Shown here one piece after another: positions 20,028 through 32,294 of a stretch of 64,000 nt of DNA. The DNA lies in assembly GCF_001625215.2 (NCBI RefSeq), contig NC_030387.2, positions 40,013,606-40,077,605 on the forward strand. Reading direction: 5' to 3'. The notes beneath the pieces were generated by a model. It was not told the DNA's origin. It saw nothing but the letters and a program-made list of their open reading frames with translations, and did no database searches. The stretch's first letter is position 1. The number at the start of each line of letters is the position of its first letter. The position numbers and the translations under genes were made by a program. The DNA comes from Daucus carota subsp. sativus. Lineage: Eukaryota; Streptophyta; Magnoliopsida; Apiales; Apiaceae.

Positions 20028-23000
20028 CTATTCATCTTGAAAGATGAAAGAAAGAAACTCTTCATCCTCCAAAAAGATCTGCAGATTTTTCATCTTCATG
20101 AGATACATAATCGCCTCACTGAATTCCACGAGAAAACCCAACCTTATAAGGTCTGCCAGCTGACGCGTGCGATCTTCATTCTCCCATATTAAGCCTCCAG
20201 CAACTACTTGAGAAAATTGTGAAGCATACTCAATTAAAGTATTTGGTCCCCGTCCTTGTCTAATTTCTGCACAAAAAGCTTTGAAATCTGTTTCTCCCAT
20301 CTGAGCATTTGCCTGGCTTCAACATTGAGGGTTTCACCAGAGGAGAGTGACAATGTGTGGCGCATTGTTATTTTGCCCCCTGCCTCTAGGACGGTAACAT
20401 CAAGAAGTCGTCTGACAATGTCTTGCCTAACATCTACTTCCATTTTGGGCGAGACGTCAGCTAGAAAGCCAAGAATAAGCCTCAACAATCCTTTTCCAAT
20501 AAATACTTCCTTCGGTTTCAGCTGCTTCAGATTGACAGCATCCACCTCAGAGAGCTCTTGCTGTACAGATTCAGAGATATTCCTAACACCTATTTTGCTA
20601 TAAATTTCTAGCAACTTAGTTCTAGGAAGAGATTTCATGCTCGGTTGGGGATACCAAACAAATAGTGAATCTAAAGAAGACCTTTCAAAAAGATCCTTCA
20701 GCTGCAGATCATCAGCAATGAATACGTCGTGTTTATTGACCAGATTAATTGGACTTGATCCTGAATATAAAGGCAGTTTCAACAACCGTTGAGCCAAAAT
20801 TTCTCCAGTCCTCGAGCTCCAGTTCTTTATGACAAACTCCCAAGACCTCCAAATCTCACAATAGTCGTCAATAGAGGGGTTCAATTTTACTCCATAGGTA
20901 AGAGAGAAAAACATCAGCAACTTATTATCTTTATAGTGCTTCTCCAGAACATGCAACCGCGCACCCAATAAACCATTTTTGTCATGGATGACAGTCTTCA
21001 GAGCTTACCCACTGACCATTATCAGTACCACTGGGGACCCAAATTTTTTTGTTGTCCTCGTCATCAAGCTTCCAGTTGAATTCAGACAAATAGTTATATA
21101 TTCGGCTCACAGTGGTGAAACTAGAATGGAAGTCAAGGTAATCTGCCATCAATGAACAGCCATTTCTGACATCAACAATTACTCCCAGAGAACGAAGCTC
21201 ATTTTTGTATTCTGTAATTCTGGAACCATAAAAGTCTTCATCAAGGAAAGGCCCATCACTCATTTCTAATAAACGAGCCCAATCAGGACTGAAGAGCAAG
21301 CACCTCTTTGGAGTGTTGAAGCCTGAATATGTTTTTAGCCATTTTCTCCCTATTTTTTCAACAAAAGTTGATGGAAAATGCTCCTGATTCTCCAGCTTGT
21401 GGTTCTCCGGTTTATAATTACGGATACAGTCCAGCAATGAGTACACATTTTCAGGAGTTATGCTGCTAGAATCCTGTGGCAAATAAAGGCCATTCACAAC
21501 AAGATGTGCTCCATCTTTAAGAGAACAAACAACACCCATACTCTTGAGCTCCTTTTCATATTCATGGACGGTTGCCCCATAATGATTATCACTATCATCA
21601 ATGAATGGGAGCAGAGAGATTGATGAGATAGATTTCCAACATTGGCCATAAAGAATGCAATCCGCAGGCACCCTATAATCACCAAGTCGAGTACGCAACC
21701 ACTTGACCTCACGAATACACTTCTTCAAATTTGTTGGAAATGTGGAGGTTTTTGGCCTTTTGAAGTATTGCAGAAGTGCAAGAACATTGCGCTTGCCAAT
21801 GAAGTGCAACGACGCTTGCTTCCTGAAAACATCTTCAAATTTTTTCGATGCCTCATCTAAATCAACCACTACTCCAATTTGCTTTAGTTCACTTTTAAAG
21901 GACAATATTTTGCTTCCATAGAAATTTTCATCTATGAGCGGGAAGCAATTGAAAACCTGTAAAAGACATCCCCACTCAGAGTCAGGCAATAGAATTCAGT
22001 AGGAGATGTGAACCCATCATCCGTTTTGATGCATTTCTTATCCTTCAGAGCATGAACCAAATTGTTAGTTGACCTCAAATGCCGGAGGCAATTCAGTATC
22101 AAATAGAGAGCATCAGCAAAAAGAGAGCTTAGGCAATTCGAAGATTTTAAGTTGTCACCAACAAGTTGGTAGTTGCCATCAAAGTTCACTCTCACACCAA
22201 TCAGCCCCAGTTCTACTTTATAAGACATCAGATTGGCTCCATAATAAACTTCATCAATTAGTGGAATATTACTAACTTCCATAGCAGCTTTCCACTCCTC
22301 GTTGTATAAAATTGACTCCGCTGGGCTTCTGTCGCCTTGATTTGTTCTTAGCCATCGCCCACCTTTGATGCTATTTATAAATTCTGCTGGAGAAAGTAAT
22401 TTAAGCCTCAAAAACTTGATGAACTTGAGTATCGAAAGGACGTTATCCCTAGATAAGTTAGAAGATGCTGCAATAGACATCAGTTGGTTTCCTATAAATC
22501 TGCATGCTTCATTTACCTCGAACATCACCCCAACTACTCTCAACTCCTCCTTGTAATCAATTATCTTCTGGCCATAAAATTGTATATCAACTTCCGGGAT
22601 GTCAACAAGCTCAGATTCTCGCTGTAAGATATGTGCTCCTGATGACGAGAACATAAATGACTGTGATGGAGGTCTGTAGCTGGAACTACCATTAAGAGAA
22701 ATTTTCAGCCAGCTACCTTCCTTAATGCAAGACAAGAATTTTTGGGGTATGTTAATCCCTTTCCTTCTTAAGTAACGAATCCAATCCAGTAACAAGAACA
22801 AATTTTTCCTGGTTAAAGTAGCCGACATGGTAGGGATTACAGCATCTGGAGGAGATATGTTGGGTATATCAAAAGCTGGAACATAAGTTTTCAAGAAACT
22901 AATCAACTCTCTGTTAGCTGTGTGAATACCAACATAGCTCGCTGGTTGAAGATAGTCTTTTCCGAGCTCAACATATCCTTCAGTTCTCCATGGATTAGTA

Positions 23001-23871
23001 CCAATCAGCTCTACCCAGTTACTTCCATTGGCAGGCACAAGTACATGTCTCCTCTGCCACATATGATATCCACATTCTTTTTCTAGATCATCATCACCAG
23101 TGTCATCGGCAGATAAATAGAGCATATAAGATTCTGCATCAATGTTCTTCCTTGTGACAAAATTTGTATCGCTTGAAATAGATATTGCACTCACAGTGTT
23201 AAGTTTGGAGTCCTCATTGTCTTCTCTAACCGAGAGCCGCTTAATCTTTGTAAGAAACAACAGAATCTCCGGATGAATGTTGGAGAGCTGATTCTTCACA
23301 GGTTTGACCTTGTCAGCTTTCAGAGGCAATATTATTGTTGTGGTGGGAAGAGCGGTACCAATTCCATGGATGCTTTCGATGACTGAAAGAGTTGGATTCG
23401 TCTCAACCCACTCAGGAACTATATATCCCACATTACAATGTGGACAGTGAATCGTATCTGATAGCCATTACTAAATATGTAAGGCTGAGCAGTGATCAGG
23501 AAAACGCTCTTGAATCCGATTCCTGAAATTAATCAAAAACTTTATCAGAACACATCCAAAGATGCATACATACAAGAGAATCTGCCATCTGAAAACCATA
23601 ATAAAATTCAAAATCATAAAACACTAACATCTCAATTAACGTCCACAGATGAAAAACATGAAGTTCAACAGGATATGACAGCATATTCAGCTTTGGGACA
23701 CATTGAATTTGAACCTTTGAACGTAATGCAGGGTGAAATAGTTGCAAACTGACATGCTAGTCTAAAGAATTTAACAGAGAAAAATTACATATGAAAATAA
23801 TGAACTCATATCAGTCTGCGACACCATTGAAGGTTTTAAAAGTACTAAGTTGTGGTAAAAAAAAGAGAATT

Positions 23872-23905
23872 ATTATAATTATAATTATAATTATAATTAA
23901 TAAAA
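23872..23905. repeat. (ATTATA)n-type microsatellite
   Basis: TTATTATAATTATAATTATA and similar, five or so units of TAATTA, in intron 2 of paralog A. Simple repeat only. Confidence 0.8.
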
Positions 23906-24646
23906 GAACCATAAATAGCAAAGACACAATAAAACCCGAAAAAATACTGCATTAAGAGTCGACGTGATCAAGAACTAGTGTGACAAAATTTCAGTAAGTA
24001 CCTTTTTCACCAATATAACCACGCCTGCGATTCCCTTTCTTAGTGGAGCGTCCAACACTGCAGATGGACTCGATATTCCTGGGGGTAAAGCCTCGCTCAT
24101 TGTTGAATTTCAGTAACGTAGCTGGAGCCCCTGTAGCAGTTATGTCTCGAGAAGTTACTACGAACTCTAGGGAAGGATCCACTCCTTCCGGATACTCATT
24201 ATCTTCTGCGTTCTGCAGCAAAAATCAAATCTGTAACATACTATATACAACACTATAGTAGATCCAGTTAAAGTAGCTAAGCTGAAAACAACTAGCACAA
24301 CAAACATCTATGCATATTATTTTGCATATGACAATTCTTGTAGCTTGGCCTCAGATTTTCAACACTATTTTTTTGGTCAACTCTTTATTGTTTAACAGGT
24401 AAAATCACAGATCAACAACAATAACTACCATTATCTCCTTAGTTTCACTAATTTTTTAAAATTACACAAGACAAACAATCAAATTCATATCATTCTCGAA
24501 TACAAACCCTCCTAAAAACACGAGTTTTTAGAAACCCGTAACTTAAAATGGCTTAACCGGCCGCAACACATTTTTTACTAAGACTCTTATGTGAAATAAA
24601 TCTCATCATGACTAAACATTCCAATCAACAAAGCCATTAATTAAAA

Positions 24647-24948
24647 GGGTGCTGGTCCCTGGCAGTCGAGTGCCAGGGACGCGGTAACTGGCATATGGTT
24701 TCTGGGCCGTTGGATGCATATCCAGCGGCCCAGATTATAACATTTTTTTAACACGTCTAGCGGTTTTTAACCGCTAGACGGGGAAAATGTGTCTAGCGCT
24801 AGACACATTTTCCCCGTCTAGCGGTTAAAAACCGCTAGACGTGTTAAAAAAATGTTATAATCTGGGCCGCTGGATATGCATCCAACGGCCAGAAAACTGT
24901 GGGCCAATTAACCAGTCCACAGCCATCGATGGCTGTGGACCAGGACCC
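24647..24948. mobile_element. Foldback MULE-type MITE with 9-bp TSD
   Basis: The element has ends GGGTGCTGGTCC and GGACCAGGACCC and is flanked by the identical 9-bp duplication TAATTAAAA (24638-24646 and 24949-24957), as for Mutator-like elements. Most of the interior is one long palindrome centred on GTCTAGCGCTAGAC near 24797. Each arm contains a smaller palindrome, GTCTAGCGG...CCGCTAGAC. Just inside the ends sit two separate hairpins (CCCTGGCAGTCGAGTGCCAG; CCACAGCCATCGATGGCTGT). No coding. Sits in intron 1 of paralog A. Confidence 0.88.
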
Positions 24949-25475
24949 TAATTAAAAATCCTAATTTTTTTCACTGAGCCTCGTTTACATACATAATCCA
25001 CTAAAAGCAGGGATGATCTAGCAGATCATGTATGCAACGGACGCTCAATGAAAGATCCTAATTACTTCACAGAGCCCCTGGAGAAAAAGTGTCTTGCCTA
25101 AATACTTTTTCACAATTTTACATCATTTAAGTAAGAGGAAAAAAATAAAAGTGTCCCATAAAATTTAAAATAAAAGGACAATGTTCTAAAAATCTCTGAT
25201 TAAACCTTAAAAAAAAAGGTCATCAATTTATTGATACCGCTCTGATTTAACTAAAAATTCCCAATTTAGCCGAAAAAACCTACGATAAATCTCCTATAAA
25301 TCCTAAACCCTAAACCGCAAGGTTAAATTCGCAATTTCTGCAACTTTGTAGAAATTTGCCTAAAAAATATCCGATGCCCTAAAAATATTAACATCCCAGG
25401 CACCCCTGACCTGAGTCCAAAAAGCAAGTACATGCACTTAGCACAATCAGTTTACACACCAATCTTAAAATACTA

Positions 25476-25747
25476 CTCCCTCCGTCCCAATATACATGTC
25501 CCTTTTGGAAAAAAAAATTGTCCCAAATTACTTGTCCCTTTCTTCTTTCAATGCAAAATTTAATGACAATTTTTCAAAATTTTGTTTATAATTGTTATTT
25601 CCAAGATTTGACTTTCTAAAATTAGTATCTATTCTCCCTTTTCAATGCATTAAATGAGGTATTTTGTTAAAATTGTTATCCAACTAACGTTTTCCTTGAT
25701 ATGTGTTTTTTTTTTCAAAAGGGACATGTGAATTGAGACGGAGGGAG
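25476..25747. mobile_element. Stowaway-type MITE
   Basis: 272 bp with inverted ends CTCCCTCCGTCCCAATATAC / GTGAATTGAGACGGAGGGAG, an inner repeat ATGTCCCTTTTGGAAAAA / TTTTTCAAAAGGGACATG, and TA on both sides (25474-25475, 25748-25749). Intron 1 of paralog A. Confidence 0.87.
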
Positions 25748-25960
25748 TATCCATAAAAAATCATGACATGCATGCATGATCATCATTAATATAAATACAC
25801 ACAGCTGTAAAAAGGAGTGTAAAGAAGAACCTGGATAAGCTCCATGAGAAAGTGCACATCCTTAGCATAAAGCTCGCCAGAGAGATTCATAACAGCCTGA
25901 TGCAGATCCTCCGTCTAGGGATTCGGATCCCCTCCGATAGAAAACTTGGTCTTTTGCGTA

Positions 25961-26682
25961 TCTCTTCAATGTGCTCTCTCGGTTTGGTTATCACTAATTG
26001 CTACAATATCTTGGTCTTTTTTCATAACTATTGTTGGTTTTAGCCTGTTTTGACGGTGACGGGTGAGTTGGTTAAAACATGGAGTTATTGTTATAATTTA
26101 AATTAAAAATAAATTTTAATATTAAATTAATAATATATTTCTAGTTGATGTTAGATTTTATTTAAGTTTAATTTATTTTTTGAATATATATTTTTTAAAA
26201 TATAAATTTAAGTATTCAAGCTAATTTTACATAAGAACGTCTTTATTTACATTTTTTGATGTATTAATAACTATACAAATCCATCTATCTTTTCTTTTAT
26301 ATTTAGAGTAAATTAAATATTTGGGTACTTAATTTTCCACATCCCCACTACTCTCTAATATTACCCCACTTTCAATTCCTTTCAATATTTTTTTAGATCT
26401 GATTGATTAATTACTTTCAATCACTCTCAAAATTTCTACTTTAAACTTGGAATATGCATAGCCATGAACAATGTAGCAAACGTGATTAAAACAGAATGAC
26501 AACATCATTTTAATATGTATGTGGCAAACTTAATGCTGGTGCATCATGATTCATTTAGCAATACCAGAGACCAGTCATTCAGCTTTGTATGTGCATTACA
26601 GCTAGCAAGTTAAGCGTTTTGGATATCATGCAGCTATTATAAATTAGGATACAGAGCATCAAGGACTTAAATTGTTTCTTAC
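25961..26682. other. Intergenic, 5' side of paralog A
   Basis: AT-rich; the first 100 bases correspond to the lost start region and promoter of paralog A. No other gene visible. Repeated TTAATATT/AATTTAA tracts at 26090-26230. Confidence 0.4.
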
Positions 26683-26817
26683 AGTGTTTAAATGCTTCAG
26701 TGCATCCTCTGTCAATATTTTGATCCGGTCTAGTGCAAGGAATGAACCAACAGCAGTTACCAAAAGCACCTTCAGCACCGGCATTGAAGCAGCAAGAAAT
26801 AGATTCAGAATTCCCAT
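26683..26817 (-). pseudogene. PIN-LIKES (PILS) auxin carrier, first exon only
   Basis: A 45-codon exon with ATG at 26817 and donor GTAAG at 26682. It reads MGILNLFLAASMPVLKVLLV, then GSFLALDRIKIL and EDALKHLN, very close to the N-terminus of PILS proteins (ER membrane auxin carriers with two hydrophobic bundles). The next exon, which should begin near IVFFVFNPALV, is not found before paralog A, so only the 5' piece survives. The exon itself has no damage. Alternative: a long intron jumping past paralog A, which I think unlikely. Confidence 0.65.
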
Positions 26818-27648
26818 CATTTATCTCTTTTAATCCCGCCTAAACAATTTCCTTATATGCCATCAATTGCAGAACCAGGAATCCTCTATGCTCAGATGTT
26901 TCTCACAAATGCTTTTTCCTGCACTGCCATGGTCCTGGAGATTAACTTAGTGCAATAAATTTAGTTGGCACCAAATACAACATATTTACAAACTCACATT
27001 TTGCCAACAAAAAATATTGAACCACATTTCTTGAGAATCTAATAATAAAAACAGTTCTGCTTTTCCAAGCGCAAAAATTATGACATATTCAACTTAATAA
27101 GGAGAGTATTGATAATACTAAAGAATTTACCAGGTGGCCCGGGAACGTGCAAGTTAAGAATCCTGGATTAAAGAAAGAAAGATTGTATGTGTATTATGGT
27201 CCTGCTAGAATCATTCAATGTTTTTGAATGATTCCACCTTAAAAAGAAAGCTTATACTTACCATGAATTTCCGTGATTTATGGGAATATATTAGTTTCAA
27301 CTAATTTTTTAAAAAATTTTCTTCTAAAATTGGTTAATAAATAGCCCGAAAACTATGATTATATAATATCCCAAGAATATAATTATTTCCAACAGATAGG
27401 GACATTATTATACTAAAATAAGATTTATTAGAATTTAAGCTCTAACAGATATACCAGTAGTTGGGAGTAGTTCTCCAAAAATGAAGTAATAGTGCATGAG
27501 TTGATCAGTGCATAAAATATACAAATCAAGACTGATCTAAGTGATGTTTCTATATAAATCTCAGCTTAATTCTTCATTCAATTTCCAAAGTCGGCAGAAA
27601 GTAAATAACTGCACAACACAGGGAAAGAGGGATGGCTTACTTTGGAGG
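26818..27648. other. Non-coding stretch upstream of PILS exon
   Basis: No recognisable coding sequence. Contains CATTCAATGTTTTTGAATG, a short palindrome, near 27213. The unidentified minus-strand exon series begins beyond 27648. Confidence 0.35.
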
Positions 27649-28732
27649 GTTTGCTAATAATTTTCGGCCAATAGTTGCTCCAGGCTTTAGGCTCGCTGGA
27701 ATATAATGAGATATTAATGAAGATACTCCATCTTCATTTTCCTGAACATAATGCATTCCACCATATTCATCAGAAAAATAAGATAAGAAATTAATTACTA
27801 TAAAGTCTAACACGAGAGTACAATATCGTGTGATTATGCATCAATATGTTGTTGTATCCTTGCCGCTGTATTCGGATGAGCATTTTCACGCATCAAATTT
27901 CTCTCATTAGCAGATGAATAAGAAGATGAATATCTTGTGTAATATTGGAACCTGCAATTAACTGCTAATATTATATACTATAGACATAAATAATACTCCA
28001 CAAAATCAAAATAAGAGAGTAATTTAAGATGACAGGCCAGCATTACATTGATACATCCCAAACAAAAACAATAACCGCTGTTAGGCTATGGACGATCAAG
28101 GCTTGGAAGTCCCGTGGGCAAAGGACGGGCCCATGTCACACTACCTTTTCTGCTAATATCTGTAAATAGTGCAAGATCATCAATTAGCCTGATCTCATCC
28201 TTTGAGACAATGAAACAATTAATTTGATAGATTTAAGAGTGCCACTAACAGTATTTTACTATACAGGATATGCAGAATTCTAAAGAACAGATTAGATGAT
28301 ATACCCGATGCCTGCCTTGGAACAGATATTATGTTCGGATCCAAATTTTCGCGTGTATGAGGCTGATCATTTTGTGAATATGGTCTACGTTGACCTGCCA
28401 ACACCAAGAATCAGTAAACAAATTGCTAGATCATAAACAGGTATTCATGATCAATCATGCTCATCGATTCTTGCGGATGAAGGAGAAACAGAACCCAGAG
28501 GGTTACGCTTACGACCTGTTCGTATTTATAATAGAACCATCAGTGAAACATATTCAAGGAAATTATACAAAACGCACCACGATGAAACATCAGGAAGTAT
28601 CAGACAATGAGACAACTCACCATTATCCATTATCGAGGAACTGGTAATTCTGATTGAAGCTTTGCTAGACGTGCCTTAGAATGTATGCAGGAAGCCCGCT
28701 TAAATGATTTTTGAAATTGGAGATAATGGAGC
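27649..28732 (-). pseudogene. Unidentified multi-exon gene or remnant
   Basis: A series of exon-like stretches on the minus strand. A non-coding leader exon (about 28732-28621) ends with ATGGATAATG before donor GTGAG. The next exon, 28394-28305, continues in frame (GQRRPYSQNDQPH, NIISVPRQAS) and ends at donor GTATAT. Another follows acceptor TTTACAG near 28157 (DISRKGSVTWARPLPTGLP). Further candidates are at about 27955-27848 (YSSSYSSANERNL, then a stop) and 27739-27650 (ENEDGVSSLISHYIP, with donor GTAAGC). The phases of the first three fit. I do not recognise the family. The 27650 and 28920 regions share TTATTAGCAAACCCTCCAAA in opposite orientation, a sign of rearrangement. Confidence 0.35.
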
Positions 28733-29119
28733 CTGAAATTATGCAGAGTTTTAACTGCTGCATATGATTTTCAAATATCTGGTTGGATGACCCGTGAGAA
28801 ACCGGATCTTGCATGTTGGAAAGCATGATTGATTGTTACAAATCCATGGGTCATACCCGGCAAGTAATGGATTATCCAACCTATGAGTAATTTGACAGAA
28901 ATAGTTGGAGAAATTATTAGCAAACCCTCCAAAGTCAGGGCAAAGCAGACGCTGGCATATATTACAAACTTCTCTTTTTTCCAAATTACAAACATGTTGA
29001 TAAATGATCCAGCAATGATTAAAATGAACTGAAAATTTATATTTCAGAGGATATAAATCACGAATTATATACAAAATCTATACCTTAATCTCAAAGTAAA
29101 AAAGAAGGTGATCAATTAC

Positions 29120-29175
29120 CTTAAACTCGAGTGATGAAACCCTAATGTTGAAGGAGAAAGAGTCGTCGCCAGCAT
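29120..29175 (-). other. Possible 5' leader exon of the unidentified gene
   Basis: ATG at 29175, 18 codons (MLATTLSPSTLGFHHSSL) and a donor GTAATT at 29119. The Ser/Thr-rich, acid-free start would suit a transit peptide, but joined to the next exon it meets TAA at 28632-28630. It is therefore more likely an untranslated leader exon (AGGGTTTC just upstream is common in plant leaders). Confidence 0.3.
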
Positions 29176-31050
29176 ATTCAAAAAAATGGTGGGTCGCCTG
29201 CCAATGTTCGGATCCTACAGAAAGTCTTGAAGGAAACAACTGTATTTGCACTTGGGTCGGAACCCGTTTACTAATGGGTGGTCCAAGATGCCGGTGGATT
29301 TACGCATAACACCCTGAAGAGTAGTACAGGAAAATTCTGAAAAGGGTAAAAAACGTCATTTTCCAACTTCTTTGTATTCAGAAATTAGGATTATATAGAT
29401 AGATATTGAATGATATTGATATTGATATTGAATATTGATTGATTGATTGATATTGATGATTGATATTGATTCCTTTTCTGAGCGAAGAAATTAATCATTC
29501 CTAATCCTATATCTAATCTATATTCTAAATAATAAAAATAGAATATGATACGATAACATAAGAAGAAAGTTATTTGGAGTACCATAATTGTTGGAGTCCT
29601 TGGAGTCCTTGGAGTCCCAATCATGGCCCTCCATTTCATTTTGATCCAACGGTTGCTATCTTATATTATTTCTTTTATAAAAAATATAATTTAAGTTTAT
29701 TTAATACAAACAGGCGTTGTTGGTCATATATGTACGTGAAACAACTAGAATTATGCGGCAGTTACAATAGGGGTAGTTACAACAACATGAGTGTTTTCAG
29801 GAGTTTAGTAAGCATTTTTGTCCTGCAATATGTGTATCGATTTTTATTTTCTTTTCACTATTTAGTGCTTTGATCAGAAATATCAATAATATCTTTCCAT
29901 CTGAAGCACATTACTTATTGTTCCTAACAAGTGTCTATGTCTAATCGGAATGTTTTGCATATTTATTTATTGACATATCTACATCGGATATGCTCAAGTC
30001 TGCAGAAGCCATTGATGCTAATGAGTTTCATATCTCTAGTTATGGCAGTCTCAACTATAATATTTTCTCTCATTTTTTAACCGTGGAGTGAATTCAGAAC
30101 CAATGTTTACTTCAACAGTTCATGGCATATTACTAGTAGTTGCTTACTGTTGTTTCTTGGTGGAACTCTGGCGTATATTATTTCTTCTGATCAGTTTCTT
30201 CTAATGTCACGAACTTTGGCTTATATTAGTCTGTGTCCTCTAAATACGGTTTTAGCGTTGGTACCTATTACTACCCTGGCTAGAGTGTTAATCTGGATTC
30301 CAAATTTGGTTTACAAATTGTGAGTAATGAGTATACAACTTAGCATCAGAACTATGTATACTCTGCTATAATGTTTTAACATATTTTTTCAAAACCAAGC
30401 CTTTATTTTACTAAAAGCATGGCTTTTCCTTCTAGCTACATCACACCAATTTTAAGTTCACAGCTCTTTCACTATTCTCGCCCTTAAAATGATGGACTAC
30501 TGATAAAGCACCAAAAAATAGCAGCAGGTTTTCACAAAAATTCACCAACAAAACAAACTTTAACTACTTAATATTAAATGGATTTAAATTGTCACAAGCA
30601 CACAAGTTCAGAAATGAATAAAACAATTCCATTCAATCCCAACAATAATATATTAACTTGTTCTAAAAAACCCAGTGAAGTGGAACTAATAACATGACTC
30701 TTTAAAGAATAATACTACGTTTCACACAATTTTTTCCTTTTAAACTGCACCATGTTATGTAGCACAGTCCACCTTTTTTTGTTCCCCGGCCAAGTTCGCT
30801 TAGGGTGTGCATATATTACTCTGAGCTTTTGGAGGACACTTTTTTAATTATCCAACGCACAACACAAGCCACTCTTCCATGATGACGCATTACCCATGTA
30901 AGATTCTAGGTGCCGCATTCCCCATCTAAGATGTAAAAGTTCATTCCAAAATTATTATCAACCGTCTTGCATTGTAGGATCTTGCGCTGACCATGCTTGG
31001 ATTGCTTGGATACTATTCATCCCTTGTAGCCCTTGCAACTCCTCCTTACT
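29176..31050. other. Intergenic with short tandem repeats
   Basis: No gene seen. Contains an imperfect TGATAT/TGAT microsatellite (29398-29471) and three head-to-tail copies of TTGGAGTCC (29591-29617). The rest is AT-rich and without long frames on either strand. Confidence 0.45.
29398..29471. repeat. (TGATAT)/(TGAT) microsatellite
   Basis: Imperfect run of ATTGAT, GATATT and TGAT units over about 70 bp. A related CAATAT run lies near 42703-42722. Confidence 0.8.
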
Positions 31051-32259
31051 TCAGTTCAATATCACATTCACCTGGTGTAAGACTAATATGTTGTGCACGA
31101 GAGTATCCGTAATTACAACACTCCCTGCTTTCAATTTCAGTTCACACGTCCTGCTACAAAAGGCATCGACAACATTGTAACCCAGTCTGTGTGGGTAACT
31201 AAGCATACGGAATTCTAAAAGATGCACAAATCTAGCCATTTTTACACACTCAGACTGAGTCTCAAACAGATTGAGTAGGACATTTGTCATATCGACGATG
31301 AAAACTTCTTCTAGATGTAGCCGTCTTAAGTCCTGACCTTCTTCGTCTTGTCTCGTTTAGGCAGTGTCCTGCGGATTCTTAACTGTCCCCTGATTACCCT
31401 ACTTTCAACACCACGGGCTTCCAGTCTACTACTTTTTCTTCATCCCGCAAACAACATTTGTACATGTTTATTATAAATCCACAAAAACACACAAGGAAAC
31501 ACAATTTCTTTCCAAAACACGACCCCTCACACAACAAGACACTATAAGAAATGTACTACAAACTCGAATCCTTCACCCATTATGATCTTTACTATGTCAT
31601 GAGGTACAATATCAACTCTAAACTTAATACCCTACACTGCATAACACCCGAGATCAAATACCCAATCAGCAAATCTAAATCGATATTAACAACCCAAAAT
31701 TATTTATAGAACAAAATGACCAAATGAATTTAGCACATTTAGTTACAAACAAAATACCCAATACCCAAACAAAAATCATACGCTTTGCCTTCGCTAAAAA
31801 TATCATGTTCTCACCAATAACAATGATTCTTCATATTGCAAAATAAGATTTCACTATTCTACAAATCAAGGGTACAACGCAATGTTCAAATGAGAATGTT
31901 TGATTTACAAAGACCGAAAAAGGGGACATTCCATCCCATCGACTCAAAAACAGTTGCAGGACTCCAATCAATTGCGATTTAAATCTTTCACATACCTGCT
32001 TGTTGCTAGCGTAAATCCTGCACTCTTTGTAATGGTAGTAGAGTATAGTATGCAGGATATGTTTCCACCTACATATACGGATATACGGAACTTCTAAATA
32101 GACGTGCGCAACATACGTACAAACCCGAGATTTTGCAACCAAGCTCGAACATCCAGACTTTCTACCAGGTTGTCCTGCAGTCTTCTTGCCCGAGCTATCA
32201 AAACGCTCCACATGAGTCACAAACTCATCATCATCTTTGTTAGAAACGCTCCGACGCAT
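31051..32259 (-). other. Minus-strand open frames of unknown origin
   Basis: Two frames, 31051-31290 (80 codons, includes LSYPHRLGYNVVDAF) and 31831-32259 (142 codons, includes FDSSGKKTAGQPGRKSGCSS). Neither matches a family I can name, and no splice signals tie them together. The first 40 codons of the second look protein-like. They could be remnants of an old transposon or gene; I am unsure either is coding. Confidence 0.25.
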
Positions 32260-32294
32260 CCTACTTGCTTGTTCATTAACTACACGTTAAGTGA

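Larger units (their letters stand above)
20028..25960 (-). pseudogene. NO VEIN/sacsin-like Hsp90-type ATPase, paralog A
   Basis: Three exons on the minus strand: exon 1 about 25960-25831, exon 2 24212-24002 (211 bp, intact, GT-AG), exon 3 23522-20028. Exon 2 gives the ATPase motifs NAEDNEY and ICSVGRSTKKGNRRRGYIGE. Compared with paralog B: the start ATG is lost, exon 1 has a 2-nt insertion and a TAG at 25915-25917, exon 3 has a 10-nt deletion near 23445, a roughly 1.2-kb in-frame deletion near 23050, frameshifts near 21980, 20995 and 20250, and a 48-nt in-frame deletion near 20850. It cannot make the full protein. The family (Arabidopsis NOV, AT3G48770) has an N-terminal Hsp90/HATPase fold; biochemistry is poorly known. 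Confidence 0.85.

Noticed and set aside
28751..29074. Overlapping minus-strand frames as a gene
   Set aside because: They fall in what looks like an intron between the leader exons of the unidentified gene and show no family motif.
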